Shown here in pieces: positions 13,187 through 14,054 of a stretch of 14,054 nucleotides of DNA. Below the pieces are notes generated by a model. That model ran no database searches and had not been told where the DNA came from. It saw only the letters and a list, made by a program, of their open reading frames with translations. Each line of letters starts with the position of its first letter. Positions within the stretch are counted from its first letter, which is position 1. The DNA is from an uncultured Lachnospiraceae bacterium. GTDB taxonomy: Bacteria; Bacillota; Clostridia; Lachnospirales; Lachnospiraceae. A program made the translations under genes and the position numbers. Where the stretch lies: positions 1 to 14,054 of the forward strand of contig CACXGR010000257.1 in NCBI GenBank assembly GCA_902767235.1, in the 5' to 3' direction.

Positions 13187-13702
13187 TCATGACGCATCGT
13201 AGAGGAAGCCTTTTGCGCGCAGCAGGTCACAGACGCGCGTATATGCCGCTATATCGGGGCAGATGAGGGTGTGCAGATGGATCCCGCCGGTGAGGTCGGA
13301 GAGCGGCGCTGCATCGGAGCCGCTGATCCTGGAAATGAATTCGTCGATATCGTGGCGGGTGGAGATGTCCAGCTCGCCGACCAGCTGCCCGTAGACGGGG
13401 TGTTCGACGATGACATCGCGGATCCGGCAGCCATTGTCCACCATGATCTGCATCTCTTCCTTCATACCATCCGCGCTGTGCCGGCAGGGGATCCTGCGGA
13501 TCAGTCCGGCGCCCGGCCTCGGCATTATATATCCGCGTGGCGTCGCCGTGATCTCGGCCCCGGCGGCCCGCAGCAGCGCGATATCGCCCACAATGATCTG
13601 CCGGCTCACGCCGAAAACTTCCGCAAATCTTCCGGCGGGGACGGCGGCGTCTGACTTTTGCAGCGTTTCAACGATACGCGTTCTTCTCTCTTCAGCGTTC
13701 AT
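13187..13702 (-). CDS. niaR: Niacin-responsive transcriptional repressor NiaR (HTH_11 + 3H domain)
   Basis: This 171-residue protein has an HTH_11 domain (about 5-55, recognition part FGVSRQIIVGDIALLR) and a 3H ligand domain (about 73-170). Metal-site residues known from the Thermotoga homologue have clear counterparts: H75, E83, and H142/H144 in GGIHLHT. EHPVYGQL (100-107) and LTGGIHLHTL are family signatures. NiaR (YrxA) represses NAD synthesis and niacin uptake genes when nicotinic acid is present. ATG 13702 has GGAAGG seven bases upstream. Downstream on the same strand is the EIIC-like membrane gene, with operator-like repeats at its promoter; upstream and divergent is a lipoprotein gene. 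No NAD biosynthesis gene lies in the window. The length is normal for the family. Confidence 0.93.
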   Translation of the reverse strand: MNAEERRTRIVETLQKSDAAVPAGRFAEVFGVSRQIIVGDIALLRAAGAEITATPRGYIMPRPGAGLIRRIPCRHSADGMKEEMQIMVDNGCRIRDVIVEHPVYGQLVGELDISTRHDIDEFISRISGSDAAPLSDLTGGIHLHTLICPDIAAYTRVCDLLRAKGFLYDAS

Positions 13703-13792
13703 AAATATACCTTCCGTTCACTTGTTCCGGATCTGCCTGGACCCGGACACTTTTCATGATGGGGCGCCGGTAAACGGCCTTCCCCAACCCAT

Positions 13793-13798
13793 TATAGC
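13793..13798 (-). promoter_or_regulatory. Possible -10 element of niaR
   Basis: A perfect TATAAT on the minus strand, 91 bases before the niaR start. No good -35 lies at the normal distance (a TTGACG is only 10 bases upstream of it), so the call is tentative. Confidence 0.35.
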
Positions 13799-13845
13799 CT
13801 TGCGGTCGTCAAAATAAAGGGAAAGGTGGCGCAAATTGCCGCAGG

Positions 13846-13874
13846 AAGCGAAAAATCAAGCTTCTTTTTCGGCT
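13846..13874. repeat. Imperfect A/T-rich palindrome in the niaR-lipoprotein intergenic region
   Basis: AGC-GAAAAA-TC-AAGCTT-C-TTTTTC-GGCT is a near-palindrome centred on AAGCTT. It overlaps the expected -35 zone of the plus-strand promoter, so it could be an operator for the lipoprotein gene. The rest of 13703-13979 shows promoter-like -10 elements for both directions and nothing else I can name. Confidence 0.35.
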
Positions 13875-13890
13875 ATGGGTGGGGTATAAT
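13862..13890 (+). promoter_or_regulatory. Promoter for the lipoprotein gene
   Basis: A perfect TATAAT (13885-13890) with a weak TTCTTT 17 bases upstream. The predicted +1 is about 13897, leaving a leader of about 83 bases. Confidence 0.5.
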
Positions 13891-13979
13891 ACTGTCGATA
13901 TTATGTGTTTTTATGCAGAAAAACCGCTCCGGCGGATCTGCTGCAAAATAGAAACACTGGGGAAAAAGAGGAGTGATCA

Positions 13980-14054
13980 ATGAACAAAAGAGTAATGGCA
14001 GCAGTACTGTGCTTCGTAATGCTCGCAGCGACAGCCTGCGGCGGCAGGAAAAAG
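13980..14054 (+). CDS. Lipoprotein, N-terminal fragment (3' partial)
   Basis: Only 25 codons are in the window. They read MNKR, a hydrophobic stretch and the lipobox ATAC with C20, followed by GGRKK, a typical lipoprotein signal peptide cut by signal peptidase II. GAGGAG lies six bases before ATG 13980. In Firmicutes such signals often begin substrate-binding proteins of ABC transporters, but nothing here shows the substrate. Its position divergent from niaR makes a niacin link possible, not supported further. Confidence 0.8.
   Translation, partial: MNKRVMAAVLCFVMLAATACGGRKK

Overview
The window looks like chromosome from a G+C-rich member of the Clostridia (Firmicutes), perhaps Lachnospiraceae or a relative. 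This is inferred from strong AGGAGG-type ribosome binding sites, intrinsic terminators with T-tracts, GTG starts, and a typical clostridial gene set: CBS-containing family II pyrophosphatase, NiaR/3H repressor, PfoR-like EIIC membrane protein, ferredoxin-type aldo/keto reductase and a VanY-type carboxypeptidase. I see no tRNA, rRNA, CRISPR array, insertion sequence or phage gene.

Left part (1-3972): the 3' end of a NUDIX hydrolase of ADP-ribose pyrophosphatase type meets, tail to tail, a minus-strand pair encoding a YhaO/SbcD-like nuclease and a YhaN/SbcC-like ATPase. The ATPase carries a membrane hairpin inside its coiled coil. The pair has a good sigma-A promoter followed by a perfect 24-bp palindrome whose 14-bp core resembles a Gram-positive LexA (SOS) box. 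A WYL-domain regulator is transcribed divergently from the same intergenic region.

Middle (3973-9430): the WYL gene ends at a long-stem terminator. Then comes a plus-strand run: an unrecognised protein with a possible duplicated beta-rich domain, a membrane-anchored protein with a C-terminal acylphosphatase domain and a strong internal start, and a MutX-type NUDIX enzyme. A second run follows: a 2x[4Fe-4S] aldo/keto reductase, a membrane-anchored D,D-carboxypeptidase and free methionine-R-sulfoxide reductase (msrC). MutX-type and MsrC proteins both deal with oxidised small molecules, so an oxidative-damage theme is plausible but not proven.

Right part (9431-14054): CBS-DRTGG inorganic pyrophosphatase (ppaC), a zinc-ribbon protein with an Ala-rich repeat tail and a 41-aa single-pass membrane protein end at a bidirectional terminator. 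That terminator is shared with a convergent PfoR-like EIIC membrane protein. Upstream of the latter is the niacin-responsive repressor gene niaR, and the EIIC-like gene's promoter carries clustered GACA/TGTC inverted repeats at the transcription start. This makes it a candidate NiaR target and possibly a niacin-related transporter. The window ends in the signal peptide of a lipoprotein transcribed divergently from niaR.

The best leads for new biology are the putatively SOS-controlled, membrane-tethered SbcCD-like pair next to a WYL regulator, and the NiaR/EIIC-like pair.
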